Below, piece by piece: positions 23,592 through 32,502 of a DNA stretch of 64,000 nt (position 1 is the stretch's first letter; the number at the start of each line of letters is the position of its first letter). Where the stretch lies: NCBI GenBank assembly GCA_964630785.1, contig CAZVZG010000021.1, positions 1 to 64,000 on the forward strand, written 5' to 3'. The notes under the pieces were generated by a model. The model saw only the letters and a program-made list of their open reading frames with translations, had not been told where the DNA came from and searched no databases. This DNA is from JADLCX01 sp964630785. Lineage in GTDB: Bacteria > Planctomycetota > Phycisphaerae > Phycisphaerales > UBA1924. The position numbers and the translations under genes were made by a program.

Positions 23592-24772
23592 AGGGTCCTG
23601 CTTTTGCGACGAAGGCTCACGAGTGGAGCTAGGAACAGCGCAATCAGACCAGTCCCGGGAACTGGAATCGACGAAGCGATCCGGAGTCCTTCGACAAGCC
23701 CATTGCTAGTGGGAGCTAGGCTACCCAATCCCGTAAAGCGACTGAGGTACACGCGAAAAGCCGTCAAGTCGTCCAACGGCGCATCTCCCGTCCACGCTCC
23801 CATCAGGTAACGGCTGCTTGGATGATCCGGATAGAACCAATCCTCGGCCCATTCGGCCGCGGCGTCGCCGGTGTCGAGCAGGCCCCACGGCGATTGCTGG
23901 TCGGGGTACGAGGCCAGGGGCAACTGCCAGTAGATCGGCCCTTCCACCGGGTCGTACAAACCCGCCGAGCTCTCGCCCACGCCCGGCGGGCCGAGCACGG
24001 GCGGCTCGTCGCTCCCATGCACGTACGTCCACCACCCAGGCTGGTCCGACCCGAACCGGTCGGGGTCGAAGAACGTCGCCTTGAACCACTCATCGATCGT
24101 CGGGATCCAGAACCGGGCCCCGGGCCTGTGCGTCGGCGCGTCGGAGTAGGTGTTGGGCCCCACCGTGGAGCGACCGAACGTGGACACGTCGTACGCCCCG
24201 TCCATCAACGTGCTCCAATCCGAGCTCTTGCCGTTGTGCAGCCAGTTGCAATACAGCGCCGAGAGCCGCCAGGAGATTCCCCCCACAGGGAGATCGCCCG
24301 CCTGAGGATTCGACGGGTTCAGCCGGTAACGAAACCCCGGACCCGTGTACGACGGATCGCGCTGGGCGCCCCAGAAGAACGGGCCGTTGCGCAGCTCGTA
24401 GCCCATGATGGAGCGCAGTTGCTCGGGATAGTCCGCCCGCCCGGAAAACGTGTTGACGAACCCGAGCCACTGGCGCGTTCCCACTTCGGTGCGGGAGATC
24501 GCAAAGTTGTGGGCGACGGAGCCACGCCCTTGCAACTGCACCGGGAGCGTGAACGGGAGCGCCTCAACCCCCACGGTGTTCCAGGGGATGCCGGCGTTGC
24601 CGGCGTGATCGACAATGGCGAACTCGAACCCCGCGGCTCGGACGGTGCCCACGCCCACGGGCGCCGGAGGCAGCGTAACCGGCTGACCGCACGCGACCTC
24701 GCACGCCAAGCACAAAACCAGGGCGGCCACGCCAACGATCATCAGTCCGCGGTTGATTCCTCGATCTGCCAT
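23573..24772 (-). CDS. Secreted SUMF1-like protein with PEP-CTERM-type tail
   Basis: A 399-aa protein. After a signal peptide (LMIVGVAALVLCLACEVACG), FAISRTEVGTRQWLGFVNTF, PVGGISWRLSALYCNWL and IPTIDEWFKATFFDP follow the sulfatase-modifying factor (formylglycine-generating enzyme) fold, used widely in secreted proteins without that catalytic role. The C-terminus VPGTGLIALFLAPLVSLRRK (hydrophobic stretch then basic cluster) resembles a PEP-CTERM sorting signal read by an exosortase. The ATG at 24772 is used because the signal peptide begins there and GGAG lies upstream. It is the first gene of a likely two-gene operon with the dockerin-tailed protein. Confidence 0.8.
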   Translation of the reverse strand: MADRGINRGLMIVGVAALVLCLACEVACGQPVTLPPAPVGVGTVRAAGFEFAIVDHAGNAGIPWNTVGVEALPFTLPVQLQGRGSVAHNFAISRTEVGTRQWLGFVNTFSGRADYPEQLRSIMGYELRNGPFFWGAQRDPSYTGPGFRYRLNPSNPQAGDLPVGGISWRLSALYCNWLHNGKSSDWSTLMDGAYDVSTFGRSTVGPNTYSDAPTHRPGARFWIPTIDEWFKATFFDPDRFGSDQPGWWTYVHGSDEPPVLGPPGVGESSAGLYDPVEGPIYWQLPLASYPDQQSPWGLLDTGDAAAEWAEDWFYPDHPSSRYLMGAWTGDAPLDDLTAFRVYLSRFTGLGSLAPTSNGLVEGLRIASSIPVPGTGLIALFLAPLVSLRRKSRTLCAHTS

Positions 24773-25001
24773 TCGGTTGCCACTCCTTTCGCACGCCCCC
24801 CCGCCCGCCCGGTTCCGGGGGTTCGTGCATTTTTCTTGGATTCTTAGCCCGGTGATCGGATCGGCGGCGCGGCGTGCGTCAAACACGCGCTGATGCTCGG
24901 CCGCAGAGCCGGCCGACTCGGGCAGGATGCCCGAGCCACGGTTGGAAGCCAATGTCACTCACGGTTCGGTATCCTCCTGTCGTTGATCGAGGAGTCCCGA
25001 C

Positions 25002-26768
25002 TTGCTCACGCTGTGTTGTTTGTGGACGATGATGATCGCCCCGGCGGCGGGCGCCCCGCCCGTGTTCGACAGGCCGAAACTCATCGCTACAGGGTGGGAC
25101 CAGCCCAACCAGGCCCAGTTGCTCAGGTTTGGCGACGCGATGGATGCGCTGCCCTTCGCGGGCGCGGTCGTCTCAATCACGGTGACCGACCCGGGGACGA
25201 GCGCGGGGGAGGCCCGGACGTTCAGGCCCTTCCGCAAGACGTTCTCCGCCGACGCGTGGGATCGGGCGTGGTTCGAGCCGGCGGCGAAGGACCTCGCGGC
25301 CTTTGCCGCCAGGCCCGGGCGCAGGCTCACCGACAACTTCCTGCCCATCAACGCCAACCCCGGCGATGTCGATTGGTTCGACGACGCGGGATGGGCGCAG
25401 ATCACCGACCACTTCCGGCACGCCGGGCACGTGGTGCGAGCGGGCAAACTCAAGGGCATCGCCTTCGACGCCGAGCCCTACGACAAGCCGCACTTTGCGT
25501 TCCGTTACGCCTCGCAGCCCGGGCGTCTCGACCACACCTTCGCCGAGTACGCGGCCAAGGCCCGCGAGCGCGGGCGCGCGGCCATGAGCGCGATGCTCTC
25601 CGAGACCACCGACTTTACGGTGCTGACCTACTTCCTCGGGTCTTACGCGCGCGACCCGCTCGCGGCCCGCGAGCCGCACGGCGCGCTCGAATCGTCCGAC
25701 TATGGCCTGTACATCGCGTTCGTGGACGGGTGGCTCGACGTGTTGCCGCCGTCGGTGCGGATCATCGACGGCGACGAGTCGTCGTACCTGTACAACACCG
25801 ACAACGCGTTCGCCGAAGACGCCTCGATGGTCAAGGCCCGGAGCCACCGCCTGTTCTCACCGGAGAACCGGGACAAGTTCCGCCGGTGCGTAGGCGTCGG
25901 ATTCGGCCTCTATATGGATGCGTACGTCAACCCGCCCGGTGATACGTATTACATCGATGAGAAGGGCTTGCCGCGCGTTGACCGACTCTTGGCGAACGCG
26001 ACATCCGCGCTGCGACACTCGGACAGCTACGTCTGGGTCTACGGCGAGACCCACCGCTGGTGGCCCAAGGAAGGAACGTGGTCGTCGTGGGACGATGCGC
26101 TCCCCGGCGCGAGCGCGGCCCTCGCGTTCGCCGCCGACCCCGCGTCGGCGGCATGGACCTTGCTGCCGCGCGCTCGCGAGCTCGGGCCCAACCTCGCGCG
26201 AAAGGGCGACTTCGCCTCGGCCGCGTGCTGCGAGCCCGCGACCGGCCCGGACGTGTGGAACACCTGGCGGGCGGCCGACTCCACGGGCGCGTTCGCGTGG
26301 GACGGCGGGGTCGGGTGCGGTGCCCACGGGTCGTTGCGGATGTCGGGAGTAACGAGCGGCGCGTGGAGCCAGAGGATTGACCTCGCCCCCGCCGCGCTCT
26401 CGCCGGGAATGTCGGTGCTGCTCGCGGCCCGGATCAGGCATGAAGGCCGCGGCGTGCCCACACTCATCCTGGGCTGGAAGGACGCGAACAACCAATGGAT
26501 GCCCGACCGCACCACGCTCTTCACCGACGATCGGCTGACCTCCGTCGATGGCTGGCAGACCGCCGCGGGTTGGGCGACCATCCCCGTCGGCGCGGCGAAG
26601 GCGGTCGTGATGTCGGCGATCACGGATCAGCTCGAACCCGCGGATCGGGCCTGGTTCGATGATGTCGAGGTGTACGCGATGCCGGCATTGGGCGAGCGAA
26701 GTCCAGCGCCGGCCCAGACCCCGCCGCCGCCGGGTGCGGGGCCGAGCGGTGGAAACGGGATACGATGA
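25002..26768 (+). CDS. Secreted protein, possible glycoside-hydrolase-like barrel plus carbohydrate-binding-like module
   Basis: A 588-aa protein that starts at a TTG with an excellent ribosome site (GAGGAG at 24989-24994). The N-terminus is hydrophobic (LTLCCLWTMMIAPAAGAPP), consistent with a signal peptide. Residues about 25-380 have alternating strand/helix segments with conserved-looking acidic patches (GIAFDAEPYDKPHF, SSDYGLYIAFVDGWLD, IDGDESSYLYN), suggesting a TIM-barrel hydrolase. The last 180 residues (WSQRIDLAPAALSPGM ... AWFDDVEVYAM) look like a jelly-roll binding module. I recognise no specific family, so catalytic activity is inference. The C-terminal tail is Pro/Gly-rich. Confidence 0.74.
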   Translation: MLTLCCLWTMMIAPAAGAPPVFDRPKLIATGWDQPNQAQLLRFGDAMDALPFAGAVVSITVTDPGTSAGEARTFRPFRKTFSADAWDRAWFEPAAKDLAAFAARPGRRLTDNFLPINANPGDVDWFDDAGWAQITDHFRHAGHVVRAGKLKGIAFDAEPYDKPHFAFRYASQPGRLDHTFAEYAAKARERGRAAMSAMLSETTDFTVLTYFLGSYARDPLAAREPHGALESSDYGLYIAFVDGWLDVLPPSVRIIDGDESSYLYNTDNAFAEDASMVKARSHRLFSPENRDKFRRCVGVGFGLYMDAYVNPPGDTYYIDEKGLPRVDRLLANATSALRHSDSYVWVYGETHRWWPKEGTWSSWDDALPGASAALAFAADPASAAWTLLPRARELGPNLARKGDFASAACCEPATGPDVWNTWRAADSTGAFAWDGGVGCGAHGSLRMSGVTSGAWSQRIDLAPAALSPGMSVLLAARIRHEGRGVPTLILGWKDANNQWMPDRTTLFTDDRLTSVDGWQTAAGWATIPVGAAKAVVMSAITDQLEPADRAWFDDVEVYAMPALGERSPAPAQTPPPPGAGPSGGNGIR

Positions 26769-26810
26769 ACTCCCCGCGATGAGCCTCTCCCGTCGCACCG
26801 GAGTCCAGCC

Positions 26811-27398
26811 ATGTTCGATGCCCGCAACTCACACCATCTCAGCACCCGCTTCCCCGTGCGGCACCCGGTGTTGCTGCTGGTGGGCCTGATCGCCTTCGCC
26901 GCGCTCACGCGGCTGCTGCCTCACCACGTCCCGAACCTCTCGGCGGTCACGGCGACGGCGCTGTTCGCCGGCTGGGTCTTCCGCGGCCACCTTCTGGCGC
27001 TGGCCGCCCCGCTGGGGGCGATGCTCGTCAGCGACGTGTTCATCGGCGGATACCACCCGGCGGTGATGGCGGTGGTGTACACCTCTCTCGCGGCCCCGGT
27101 GCTCCTAGGCAGGCTGATCGGCAACGGCGGGCTGCGGCGGATCTTCGGGCGGGCCGTGCTGGGCTCGCTCGCGGCCTCGACGTTCTTCTTTGTCTCCACC
27201 AACATCGCGGTGTGGGCCTTCTCCGGCTTCTACAGCCCGGACGGCGCGGGCATGGGCGAGTGCTTTGCGGCGGCCCTGCCTTTCTTCCGCTTCACCGCGG
27301 GGGGCGACTTGGTCTTTACGATGTTCCTTTTCGGCGCGTTCTGGCTCGTGACCCGGCCGTTGGCGGGCGAGCAGGCCGGCACCCCGGCCGCGGCTTGA
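26811..27398 (+). CDS. Multi-pass membrane protein, DUF6580-like
   Basis: A 195-aa hydrophobic protein with about five membrane segments, beginning PVLLLVGLIAFAALTRLLPH. The stretch HHVPNLSAVTATALFAGWVF is typical of DUF6580 proteins, and LGAMLVSDVFIGG marks a conserved loop; the pattern recalls energy-coupling-factor S-component-like proteins. The function is unknown. It is followed 16 bp later by the FKBP-type isomerase gene on the same strand, so the two may be co-transcribed. Confidence 0.75.
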   Translation: MFDARNSHHLSTRFPVRHPVLLLVGLIAFAALTRLLPHHVPNLSAVTATALFAGWVFRGHLLALAAPLGAMLVSDVFIGGYHPAVMAVVYTSLAAPVLLGRLIGNGGLRRIFGRAVLGSLAASTFFFVSTNIAVWAFSGFYSPDGAGMGECFAAALPFFRFTAGGDLVFTMFLFGAFWLVTRPLAGEQAGTPAAA

Positions 27399-27414
27399 GC
27401 GGGATGCGCATCGC

Positions 27415-27753
27415 GTGAAACCCGAGATCACCGACCTGACCGCCGGCACCGGCGTCGCGGCCCAACGCGGCGACGCGTTGTCGATTCACTACCGCGGCAC
27501 CCTGGAAGATGGGACCGAGTTCGACAACTCGTACGACCGTCATGAGACGCTCGATTTCACACTCGGAACGGGCGAGTTGATCCGTGGCATGGACGACGGG
27601 TTGGTCGGGCTGCGCGTCGGCGGCCGGCGACGCCTGCGAATTCCACCCCAGTTGGGCTACGGATCGGCGGGCGTCCCCGGGCTGATTCCCCCGAACTCGG
27701 TGCTGTTGTTCGAGGTCGAAATGGTCGCGATCCGCCCGCCGGGCACGGCTTGA
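27415..27753 (+). CDS. FKBP-type peptidyl-prolyl cis-trans isomerase
   Basis: A 112-aa single FKBP domain without a signal peptide, so cytoplasmic. Core motifs are VHYRG-like SIHYRGTLEDGTEFDNSYDR, the active-site strand FTLGTGELIRGMDDGLVGLRVG, and RRLRIPPQLGYGSAGVPGLIPP. It accelerates proline isomerisation in folding. The start is a GTG at 27415; no upstream ATG fits the domain. It probably shares a transcript with the membrane protein upstream. Confidence 0.92.
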   Translation: MKPEITDLTAGTGVAAQRGDALSIHYRGTLEDGTEFDNSYDRHETLDFTLGTGELIRGMDDGLVGLRVGGRRRLRIPPQLGYGSAGVPGLIPPNSVLLFEVEMVAIRPPGTA

Positions 27754-28191
27754 GTCGCTTCGCTCGCCGTGTGGAACATCGGACGGATCAAGAGCTTATG
27801 AACGTCGTCGCACGCCTCGCCGAAAATCGCTGGAATCAAGCCTTGACCCGGCGTGGCGAAGTTGTACGCTGATGTTCAAGGTCCGCCCATGGATCGGGCG
27901 TAGGTCTCTCAACCTGACCGACAAGTCGATGTGTTCCCCGGGTCTATCACGGACCGGGCTCAACGCTTGTTCGCCGCGATGCGGCCTACGGGCATGGGTT
28001 CGGTCACGGGGCGGGCTCGGTTCGGCCGCGAGTTTCGTCGTTGGCGTCCGATGTTCGGACGCGCTGCTCTCGGTCCGGAAAACCAGATCGCGCAGCCCGG
28101 TGGATCACCGGGCGGCCCCGCACGCTCTCAGGCGGGGTCCGGACGCGCCGATCGTGTGTGTCACAAGGACGTGCGGAAAGTCGTGCTGCTC
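27754..28191 (+). other. 438-bp non-coding stretch upstream of the PEP-CTERM gene
   Basis: No convincing gene. A weak promoter-like pair TTGACC (27843-27848) and TACGCT (27865-27870), 16 bases apart, and a perfect small hairpin CCCGGTG-GAT-CACCGGG (28096-28112) are present. The leader of the PEP-CTERM gene would be about 315 bases long if this promoter is real. Confidence 0.35.
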
Positions 28192-29010
28192 ATGCTGATC
28201 GGAAAGGGCCGTCGGTTGGTGCTCGGGGCGGGTGTGGCGACGCTGGTGGTGACCGGCGCGGCCCAAGCGACCCTGTTCACGTGGAACTTCACCGCGGGGC
28301 AGCCCCAGCCCCCGGGCCACTACGTCCAGAGCGACGCCGGAGGCGCGATCGATTCGATCACAGCCACGTTCAACGACGCGACCGAGCAGTTGACCTTCAA
28401 CGTCAACTTCTCCGACCGTATCACCGACGGCTTTTACATGGGCATGAACAACGGCTCGTTGCCGAACTCGCGCCCGGGACAAATCGCCCTGCTCTATTTC
28501 GATGCGGGCGACGTCTTCGACGGCGACGCCGGATCGAACGTGTTCATGACCGCTTACGGTTACAACGGCGCCAACGACGGCACCACCTTCCGCGACGGCG
28601 ACAGCAGTGTGCCCGGCGACCAGCCGCCCGACCTGATCCGCGGCATCACCGACACGTCGTGGATCAACTCGCTCACGGCGGCCGACGTGGTCCTGCCGGG
28701 CGGGATCAACGGTCGGCGCTTCACGTTCTCGATCGACGCCGGCCCGATCAACTCGCACGTGCCGCTCTATCCCGACCTCGGCTCGCCCTGGTACGGCATC
28801 GGCTTCGACGGGTTGCTGGGCGTCTGGTACCACCCGTTCGACGTGTTCGACGTGACCTACAACGCCCAGGGCGGGATCAATACGTGGGGCTGGGGGCCGC
28901 AGGGGTGGCTCGACGGCGACCACTTTGACACCATCGTTCCCGCTCCCGGCGCGGCCGGGATCGGGCTGGCGGGCACCCTTCTGCTCGCTGCCCGTCGGCG
29001 CAGGCGTTGA
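28192..29010 (+). CDS. Secreted protein with PEP-CTERM-type tail
   Basis: A 272-aa exported protein. An N-terminal basic-hydrophobic signal (LIGKGRRLVLGAGVATLVVTGAAQA) is followed by a beta-rich region with repeated aromatic and glycine residues, and the C-terminus is VPAPGAAGIGLAGTLLLAARRRRR, a clear VPxPG-hydrophobic-basic sorting tail. The body resembles no family I recognise; asparagine- and aspartate-rich loops (YNGANDGTTFRDGDS) may bind calcium. The ATG at 28192 fits the signal peptide; a GTG at 28171 is an alternative. A strong hairpin follows the gene. Confidence 0.8.
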   Translation: MLIGKGRRLVLGAGVATLVVTGAAQATLFTWNFTAGQPQPPGHYVQSDAGGAIDSITATFNDATEQLTFNVNFSDRITDGFYMGMNNGSLPNSRPGQIALLYFDAGDVFDGDAGSNVFMTAYGYNGANDGTTFRDGDSSVPGDQPPDLIRGITDTSWINSLTAADVVLPGGINGRRFTFSIDAGPINSHVPLYPDLGSPWYGIGFDGLLGVWYHPFDVFDVTYNAQGGINTWGWGPQGWLDGDHFDTIVPAPGAAGIGLAGTLLLAARRRRR

Positions 29011-29024
29011 TCGAGCAAAGAAAC

Positions 29025-29051
29025 GCGGGCGCCGGTTCGACCGGCGCCCGC
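29025..29051. terminator. Bidirectional terminator between the PEP-CTERM gene and the TlpA-type gene
   Basis: A perfect 12-bp stem GCGGGCGCCGGT/ACCGGCGCCCGC with a TCG loop. On the minus strand it is followed by GTTTCTTTG, suiting termination of the minus-strand gene at 29104-30540. It lies between two convergent genes. Confidence 0.75.
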
Positions 29052-29103
29052 CGCTGAAGCTCTCTGTCAAACCCGCTGTCGGATCGGGCCCTGTGCCCGA
29101 GCG

Positions 29104-30540
29104 TCAGTGTCCGGCCTTGGCCTTCTTGTCGGCCAGGGCCTGCTCGATGGTTGCGCTGGGTTGGCCTTCGCCGCGGAGCTTGCTCTCGTCGGCGATGATG
29201 AGGCCCGTGTCGCCGTCCACCAGCCAGCACGCGGGGATGCCCTCAACGGCGTAGAGCTCCACAAGACTGCCGCGCCAGCCCTTGCCGTCGAAGATCTGCG
29301 GCCAGGCCATCTTCTTGTCCGCGGTCACGCTCTTGAGCTTGTCGAGGGCGTCCTTTTCGTCGAGGGAGACGCCGAGCACGTCGAAGCCCTGGGCGTGGAA
29401 CTTGTCGTAAGCCGCGACGACGTGGGGAACCTCGCGCATGCACGGGCCGCACCAGGTCGCCCAGAAGTCGAGCATCACGATCTTGCCCTTGTAATCGTCG
29501 GGGAACTTCACCTTCTTGCCGTCGAGCAGCGTGGCCTCGAAGGCCGGGATCTTCTGGCCCGCGGAGAGGTCCGGCGGGGGCTTCACCTCGGCAACCGACT
29601 TGGACGACTTGTTGAGCTTGAAGCTCTTGCCGTCGGCGGTCATGTCGGCGATCTCGTAGGTCGTGCCGCCGATGTTGAACGGTTCACGGGCGTTGAACAC
29701 CTCGCCGCGGCTGTCGATCTGGCCGTTGCCGTTGACGTCAAGGATCAGGAGTGTCCCGGAAGCGAAGAGCGCCTCGGTGGGGTCCTTCTCCTGGTCGTCC
29801 GCGGGCGGGGCGGGGGCGTCGGCGTCCTTCTTCTCCGCGCCGGGGTCGGCCTTCTTCTCGGCGTCGGCGGCCGGGGCCGGCTTGACGCCGCGGAAGTCGC
29901 CCGTGGCCATCTCGTCGGTGATCATCGCCTTGATGGTCTTGTCACCGATGGGCAGGTCCGCGGTGAGCATGTAGTCGCGGAAGCAGACGAGGTACTTGGC
30001 GCCCGCGGCCCGTCGCTGGTCGTTCTTGTCGAAGCGGTACACGGCCATGTGCAGCAGTCGCGGCTCTTTGTCGGTGCCGAAGTTGAAGGCCGCGGTGCCG
30101 GAATAGGTCTTGAGCTCAGTGCCGTCGCCACCCGGCTCGGCGGTCTCCTTCCACTCGGGCGCGGGGTCGTTGGTGAGGTCGCCGTCGCGGTTCGTGTCGA
30201 CGAAGAGCCGCTTGGGGCCGCCGTCGGGCTCGTCGAGGATGGCCGCGAACGCGGGGGCCTGCTCCGTGGTGGTCGTCGGCTTGGCCGGCTCACCGCCCGG
30301 CCCGCCGAGCCAGTGGAAGTGGCCGAAGCGGAAGACGCCGTACTTGGGCGCCTTCAGGTCGGCCGGCTCCTTCTTGATGAGGTCGGGCTTGGTGTCGGTG
30401 AGTTCGACGCCGAGGGCCTGGAAGTATCCGATCTTCTCGTGTGCGCCGGGCGAGACAAGCGTGGTCGTGACCGGATGCGGCTCGTCCATCGAGCCGAGGG
30501 TGGTGGCGCAGAGAAGGACACCGAGCGCGACGGACAGCAT
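29104..30540 (-). CDS. Secreted TlpA/AhpC-TSA-type thioredoxin-fold protein with calcium-loop motifs
   Basis: A 478-aa protein. The C-terminal domain (about 335-475) is a TlpA/ResA-like thioredoxin with ATWCGPCMREVPHV as active site, suggesting thiol-disulfide exchange outside the cytoplasm. A short signal peptide (MLSVALGVLLCATTLGS) starts the protein. The N-terminal part has two EF-hand-like loops, DTNRDGDLTND and DVNGNGQIDSRGE, separated by a low-complexity Asp/Ala/Lys/Pro linker. This layout recurs in planctomycete secreted proteins. The ATG at 30540 is chosen for the signal peptide, with AGAGG upstream. It is divergent from the methyltransferase gene at 30718. Confidence 0.87.
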   Translation of the reverse strand: MLSVALGVLLCATTLGSMDEPHPVTTTLVSPGAHEKIGYFQALGVELTDTKPDLIKKEPADLKAPKYGVFRFGHFHWLGGPGGEPAKPTTTTEQAPAFAAILDEPDGGPKRLFVDTNRDGDLTNDPAPEWKETAEPGGDGTELKTYSGTAAFNFGTDKEPRLLHMAVYRFDKNDQRRAAGAKYLVCFRDYMLTADLPIGDKTIKAMITDEMATGDFRGVKPAPAADAEKKADPGAEKKDADAPAPPADDQEKDPTEALFASGTLLILDVNGNGQIDSRGEVFNAREPFNIGGTTYEIADMTADGKSFKLNKSSKSVAEVKPPPDLSAGQKIPAFEATLLDGKKVKFPDDYKGKIVMLDFWATWCGPCMREVPHVVAAYDKFHAQGFDVLGVSLDEKDALDKLKSVTADKKMAWPQIFDGKGWRGSLVELYAVEGIPACWLVDGDTGLIIADESKLRGEGQPSATIEQALADKKAKAGH

Positions 30541-30717
30541 GGGCGGGACCTCTGGGAGGAATGGATTGGAATGGGCACGCGTGCGGCCGCAGCGGTGGAC
30601 GGCGGGGTCCACCCTTCACGGCGTCGCGGGATGTTAGGTATGACGGGACGGCAAGTCCCCTGCGGACCGCGACGGATCGGAGCGGGGGTAACGGGGCGCA
30701 CTACGGACACGCGGACC

Positions 30718-31653
30718 ATGGCCCGACCGCCGCCGACCTACGGTCGCCTCCGAACCATGCCCCTCGACCGCTTCGATTGCTACGAGCTGTGCGTCCAGTC
30801 GCCGCGTCACGTGGCGGCTTTCCTGCGCGGCGTGCACGGGAACGAGCCCGTGGTGCTTCGCGAGGACTTCTGCGGCACGGCGGCGCTGTCGCGGTACTGG
30901 GTCCGCGACGCGATCAGGAAGGGCGAGCCGGGGCGGGCCGTGGCGATCGACCTCGACCGCGCCACTATGGAGAAAGCGGACCACCTCGCGCGCGCCGAGG
31001 GTGTGGCGGATCGCGTCCGCCTGGTGTGCGCCGATGCCCTCGCGCCGAACACGCCCGGAATGGAAAGGGCGGAGGCGCAGCGCGACGCGGCTTGCGACGT
31101 CGTGTTCGTCGGCAACTTCTCGATCGGGTACATCCACGGGCGGGCGCAACTGGTCGAATACTTGCGCCGGTGCAAAGCCCGGCTCGACCTTGGCCAGGGC
31201 GGGTTCGGCGGCGGGGTGTTCGCCTGCGACACCTACGGCGGCGCGGGCGCGTTCAGGCTCGGCGGACTTTCCCGGCTCCACCCTTCGCGCGGGCGCGAGA
31301 TGATCCGGTATCAATGGTCGCACGACGCCGCCGATTCGCTGACGGGGATCGTCGAGAACAGTATCGGCTTCCGAATCGAGATCGACGGCGAGGTGGTGCG
31401 GGAGATGCCGCGCGCGTTCGTTTACCGCTGGAGGTTGTGGTCGATCCACGAGCTGCGCGAGGCGATGATGGAGGCGGGGTTCCGGGAGACGGCTGTGTAC
31501 AAGGACGTGAACATCGCGCCGGGTCAGACACCCGAGCCCGTGCACGACGCTCGGGAACTCGGGGAGGACTGGATCGTGCTGGTGGTGGCGCGGGGGGGAG
31601 GGGGAGGGGGGGGTGAGACTTCCGGCTCACGCGGGGCGAGCAGAGGGCGATGA
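30718..31653 (+). CDS. Class I SAM-dependent methyltransferase
   Basis: A 311-aa methyltransferase-like protein. VLREDFCGTAALSRYWV is the glycine-motif region (about residues 43-59), AVAIDLDRATMEKA supplies the acidic residue binding the SAM ribose, and CDVVFVGNFSIGYIHG is the motif IV region. The C-terminus is a low-complexity Gly/Ser/Arg tail from a G-rich tract (about 31590-31613), probably disposable. Its stop overlaps the cutC start by four bases (ATGA), implying translational coupling. The substrate is unknown. A much longer open frame runs upstream, but it is antisense to the TlpA-type gene; the ATG at 30718 is where homology begins. Confidence 0.8.
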   Translation: MARPPPTYGRLRTMPLDRFDCYELCVQSPRHVAAFLRGVHGNEPVVLREDFCGTAALSRYWVRDAIRKGEPGRAVAIDLDRATMEKADHLARAEGVADRVRLVCADALAPNTPGMERAEAQRDAACDVVFVGNFSIGYIHGRAQLVEYLRRCKARLDLGQGGFGGGVFACDTYGGAGAFRLGGLSRLHPSRGREMIRYQWSHDAADSLTGIVENSIGFRIEIDGEVVREMPRAFVYRWRLWSIHELREAMMEAGFRETAVYKDVNIAPGQTPEPVHDARELGEDWIVLVVARGGGGGGGETSGSRGASRGR

Positions 31654-32435
31654 TGGAAACGCTTCTCGAGATCGCCGTGGATTCCGTGGCCGATGCGCTG
31701 GCCGCGGCGGGAGCCGGCGCGGACCGGATCGAGTTGTGCACGTCTCTGGATCAGGCCGGACTGTCTGCGTCGCCCGCGATGGTGCGGGCCGTCCGCGCCG
31801 AATCGCCCGTGCCGATCGCGGCGATGGTGCGGCCTGACTTGCACACCCCATCCCTTCCCGCCCGCGGGTGCGGATTTGTGCACGACGAGGCGTCGTGGCG
31901 AACACACCTGCGCGACGCGGAGACCCTCCTGGAGGTTGGCTCGGAAGCGATCGTGTTCGGCGCCCTGACGGCTGACGGCTTGATCGACTCGCGCCGGTGC
32001 GCCGAGATGGTGCGCCTGGCCCGTGCCCGACAAACCGTCTTCCATCGGGCCTTCGATCTGTGCGAGGATGTCGGGGAGGCGATCGAACGCCTCGCGGACG
32101 CGGGGGTGACCCGTATCCTCAGCGCGGGGATGACGGCCGCCGAGACCTCGGGCACGCTCGGGCTGGGGCCGACGGTTACGGTCGCTAATGCACTCCCGGC
32201 GCGGCTCGCACGGCTGGCCGCGATCGGGAGGATGGCCGCGGGGAGGATCGAGCTCATCGGTTGCGGCGGCGTGCGCGCGCCCAACGCCGCCGAGTTCGTG
32301 ACCCTGGCGGCCCTGAGCCGGGTGCACAGCGCCGCCAGGGTCGGTTCGCCCGCGATGTTTTCCGCCGATGAGGTCCGCCGATTGCGGTCCGCGCTGTCGG
32401 GCGCGGGACGCCGAACTCGTGGAGTCTCGACGTGA
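31650..32435 (+). CDS. cutC: CutC-family protein
   Basis: A 261-aa TIM-barrel protein of the CutC family, historically linked to copper homeostasis though the biochemical role is unsettled. Signature blocks are LLEIAVDSVADALAAAGAGA (4-23), DRIELCTSL, PIAAMVRPDL near 56-65, EAIVFGALTADGLID, TVFHRAFDLCED and RILSAGMT. It overlaps the methyltransferase gene by four bases. The C-terminal ten residues are Arg/Gly-rich and probably disordered. The assignment is firm at family level. Confidence 0.9.
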   Translation: MMETLLEIAVDSVADALAAAGAGADRIELCTSLDQAGLSASPAMVRAVRAESPVPIAAMVRPDLHTPSLPARGCGFVHDEASWRTHLRDAETLLEVGSEAIVFGALTADGLIDSRRCAEMVRLARARQTVFHRAFDLCEDVGEAIERLADAGVTRILSAGMTAAETSGTLGLGPTVTVANALPARLARLAAIGRMAAGRIELIGCGGVRAPNAAEFVTLAALSRVHSAARVGSPAMFSADEVRRLRSALSGAGRRTRGVST

Positions 32436-32502
32436 GCGACGGCCAGACCGGGCGACCCGATCAACGTCTTCGAGTCCGCGGGCCCGGGCCGTATAGTCGC
32501 CC

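Noticed and set aside
29107..31653. An 848-codon open frame on the plus strand ending in the methyltransferase
   Set aside because: Its first 537 codons are antisense to the well-supported TlpA-type gene and are low-complexity Val/Gly/Arg; only the part from 30718 is a gene.
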